From Campylobacteraceae bacterium (GTDB lineage Bacteria; Campylobacterota; Campylobacteria; Campylobacterales; Sulfurospirillaceae), in assembly GCA_026988975.1 (NCBI GenBank), contig JALSKH010000095.1, forward strand, positions 1 through 56,051: 56,051 nucleotides of DNA, given 5' to 3'. The notes under the pieces were generated by a model. The model was not told the DNA's origin. It searched no databases and saw nothing but the letters and a program-made list of their open reading frames with translations. This document shows positions 54,265 through 56,051 of this stretch, piece after piece (positions within the stretch are counted from its first letter, which is position 1; each line of letters begins with the position of its first letter). Made by a program: the position numbers and the translations under genes.

Positions 54265-54929
54265 CCCTTTGTGAGTTTGTAGCCATGCCCATACTCGGTT
54301 GAAAGTATGTTTTTTGTTTGACTACTAATGGACAATAACTTTTTTCTTATGTTTTTTATGTGGCCATCTAGCGTTCTATGAGAACTTTTCAAAGATAAAA
54401 TTTTACACAAATCCTCCCTTGATACGCTTTTGGGGAAGTTTTCTATGAGTGTTTTTACTATTTTTGACTCTGTTTGCGTTAAGTCTAGTAAATTATCAAG
54501 ATAATAGATCTCTTCATTCTTTATTTTTAAAGGAGAGTCGTTTGCAGAACTAGCTAGTTTACTCTCTTTGCCAAGATGGACCCAGATCCTAGCTTCAAGT
54601 TCATAAGGGTCTATGGGCTTTACCATGTAGTCGATAGCGCCAAACTTGAAAGCTTTTAGTTTAAACTCCATTTGCGAATATGCACTAGTTATGATGGTTG
54701 GAAGTTTGTAATTTTTTTTGTTTAGGCTCTTTAAAACTTCAAACCCGTCAAAGCCAGGAAGATTTAGATCTAAAATCATCAAATCATATCCCCGATAATC
54801 TATCCTCGCCATAGCATCCGTAGCATTATCAAAAACATCCACGGTAAAAGAACACTCTTCTAGAAATTCTTGCAAATGGATCAGGCTATCTATGTCGTCT
54901 TCTACAACCAATATCTTTGTCTTTTTCAT
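54261..54929 (-). CDS. OmpR/PhoB-family response regulator
   Basis: 222 residues. VVEDDIDSL acidic pair, phospho-Asp in LMILDLNLPGFDG near 55, Lys in YMVKPIDP near 106; winged helix from about 145 (LTQTESKIVKTLIENFP, RTLDGHIKNIRKKL, YGHGYKL). Divergent from the sensor that runs off the window and convergent with the hybrid kinase, so likely the output of this cluster. Confidence 0.93.
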   Translation of the reverse strand: MKKTKILVVEDDIDSLIHLQEFLEECSFTVDVFDNATDAMARIDYRGYDLMILDLNLPGFDGFEVLKSLNKKNYKLPTIITSAYSQMEFKLKAFKFGAIDYMVKPIDPYELEARIWVHLGKESKLASSANDSPLKIKNEEIYYLDNLLDLTQTESKIVKTLIENFPKSVSREDLCKILSLKSSHRTLDGHIKNIRKKLLSISSQTKNILSTEYGHGYKLTKG

Positions 54930-54952
54930 ATTTGCACCACCTATCTAATCAC

Positions 54953-54981
54953 AGAATATTCATATTTTATCCATATTCTGC
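54953..54981. promoter_or_regulatory. Candidate OmpR/PhoB-type regulator site
   Basis: CATATT-TTATC-CATATT (54962-54978), 6-bp direct repeats at 11-bp spacing as in PhoB-like boxes, embedded in an 8-bp inverted repeat CAGAATAT/ATATTCTG. It lies in the divergent gap between the regulator and the solute-binding sensor. Confidence 0.4.
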
Positions 54982-54996
54982 TTAAAATGTTATTGT

Positions 54997-55002
54997 ACAA
55001 TA
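54997..55002 (+). promoter_or_regulatory. -10 box of the solute-binding sensor gene
   Basis: TTGTACAATATAG about 37 bp before the ATG at 55039, directly downstream of the candidate regulator site. Confidence 0.4.
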
Positions 55003-55038
55003 TAGTGTATTAGTTTGGGCTAGAAAGGATAATTTAAA

Positions 55039-56051
55039 ATGAAGATTGTATCTGTTGTACTGCTTTGTATCTTATTAAATCCACTGTTTGGTGAATTTTT
55101 GACTAAACAAGAGCAAAGTTTTATAAAAAATCATAAAACTTTGAAAGTTAAAATAAATAAAGATTGGGCTCCATATGAAAACAGTAAATATTTTAATGCC
55201 CTCTATTTTTTAAAAAATTATGTAGAGGTAGTAGCTAAAAAAATAGGACTAAGAGTGCAATTTGTTCAAGACACAAATGAAGATTTTGATCTGATTTGTG
55301 CTATGAAAAAGAGTTCCAAAAGAGAAGAGCAGTATATATTTAGCAAAGATAGTGTCTTCAAGCTATATACGGCTATGGTAAGTCCAAAGGGTAGTAGCAA
55401 TATAGATCCAAATAAACTTAACAATAAAACTGTAGCAGTTATACATGGTTCATACATTATCTCTAGATTAAGAGAAAAGTTTCCAGATATTAGATTGATA
55501 GAGTGTGAAAATAGCCTTGATGCACTTAAATTGGTGCTTCAGAAAAAAGTCGATGTTGTTATCGGGACCTATAGAGTTCTAAACTATCTTAGCAAAAAAT
55601 ATTTTGCATCAGGCTTACATGCTTTTGTTATAAAGGATTACAAATTATCAGGACCAGTATCTCAATATCTTGCTTTTAAAAAAAATGACACTTTACTCAA
55701 AAGTATAATCGATAAAGCAGTAATTGATATTAAAAAAGATGAAAAGAGTTTATTGAAAAGTAAGATGTTGAATGGACTTGAAGATAATAAAATTGAACTC
55801 TCAAATGCTCAAAAGAGATATCTGAAAAATCATATTGTGAGCATAATCACTACGACATCATGGCTTCCTATAAATACTAAAGATAAAAATTCAAATGTGA
55901 TAGGTATAGGATTGGACTATTGGAGACTTATAGCTAAAAAATCAGGTATAAGATATAGGATTTATAAGGCAGAAAATTTTGCAGAAGTTTTAAAAGATAT
56001 AAAACAAAAAAGATATGATATAAATATAGCTACAAGCCAAACTACCGATAA
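55039..56051 (+). CDS. Periplasmic solute-binding sensor, probably BvgS-like kinase (3' truncated by window)
   Basis: Not in the ORF track because it runs off the end; open for 337 codons from ATG 55039 (AAAGGAT upstream). Signal peptide (VVLLCILLNPLFGEF), then an SBP_bac_3-like domain (about 25-240, LKVKINKDWAPYEN ... VIHGSYIISRLREKFP ... VVIGTYRVLNYL), and a second one starting about 262 (VSIITTTSWLPINTKDKNSNVIGIGLDYW). Tandem domains of this kind normally precede PAS/histidine kinase or GGDEF modules, which would lie outside the window. Confidence 0.85.
   Translation, partial: MKIVSVVLLCILLNPLFGEFLTKQEQSFIKNHKTLKVKINKDWAPYENSKYFNALYFLKNYVEVVAKKIGLRVQFVQDTNEDFDLICAMKKSSKREEQYIFSKDSVFKLYTAMVSPKGSSNIDPNKLNNKTVAVIHGSYIISRLREKFPDIRLIECENSLDALKLVLQKKVDVVIGTYRVLNYLSKKYFASGLHAFVIKDYKLSGPVSQYLAFKKNDTLLKSIIDKAVIDIKKDEKSLLKSKMLNGLEDNKIELSNAQKRYLKNHIVSIITTTSWLPINTKDKNSNVIGIGLDYWRLIAKKSGIRYRIYKAENFAEVLKDIKQKRYDINIATSQTTD

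Overview
The window looks like a chromosomal segment of a Campylobacterota (epsilonproteobacterial) chemolithotroph, probably Sulfurimonas-like. It is AT-rich (about one third GC by eye). The block rplU-rpmA-obgE-proB-fmt-birA-parA-parB-atpF'FHAGDC-tolQRAB-pal-cpoB-slyD-fabD-mtnN-ttcA has the same gene order I remember from Campylobacter jejuni. The ATP synthase a and c subunit genes are absent from the operon, as is usual in this class, and the histidine kinases carry the IAHQWRQPL H-box that is common there. The genus is an inference from gene content; no rRNA or tRNA gene is present.

Layout. 1-3.7 kb: pyruvate kinase, a DjlA-like J-protein, an M23 peptidase and a secreted unknown. 3.7-7.3 kb (minus strand): nosD-like gene, SDR, SPL-family radical SAM protein and a nucleoside phosphorylase-like protein, closely packed. 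7.4-11.2 kb: small membrane protein, Kef-type antiporter, periplasmic rhodanese divergent from an ArsR-type repressor with a clear operator pair, and a formate/nitrite channel. 11.3-16.3 kb: siroheme nitrite/sulfite reductase, a two-component pair, a haem-binding protein and a broken cytochrome c gene. 16.4-17.8 kb: AMMECR1 and MEMO1 family genes. 18.1-39.5 kb: the conserved block listed above, with a degenerate NtrC-like ATPase and a nitrilase-family gene added. 39.6-50.6 kb: recO (minus), gltB, gltD, suhB-like, accD, rlmH, dksA-like, a membrane protein and dusB. 50.6-56.05 kb: a signalling cluster of two hybrid or sensor kinases, an OmpR-type regulator and the start of a periplasmic solute-binding sensor.

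The most unusual content is not protein coding. Four elements of 270-273 bp (15831, 17824, 23014, 34687) share one architecture: a 33-34 bp near-perfect terminal stem, two hairpin arms of about 97 bp, and a CCCGTAGGG-like box at the exact midpoint (offset 130-132). Their outer stems differ in sequence, but most arms share a motif (CGTTA - stem - short loop - stem - GCCTTGCA). One copy splits a cytochrome c gene, so the family has been mobile. The others sit in the rplU leader, exactly between parA and parB, and between cpoB and slyD. A shorter possible relative lies between ttcA and recO. No transposase is present.

A second dispersed signal is a 14-bp perfect palindrome, CTCTACATGTAGAG. It occurs exactly three times and with one or two mismatches at six more sites, mostly inside genes, which resembles a highly iterated palindrome. 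Further points of interest are the probable ATT start codon of rlmH, the ArsR operator pair, and the isolated nosD.
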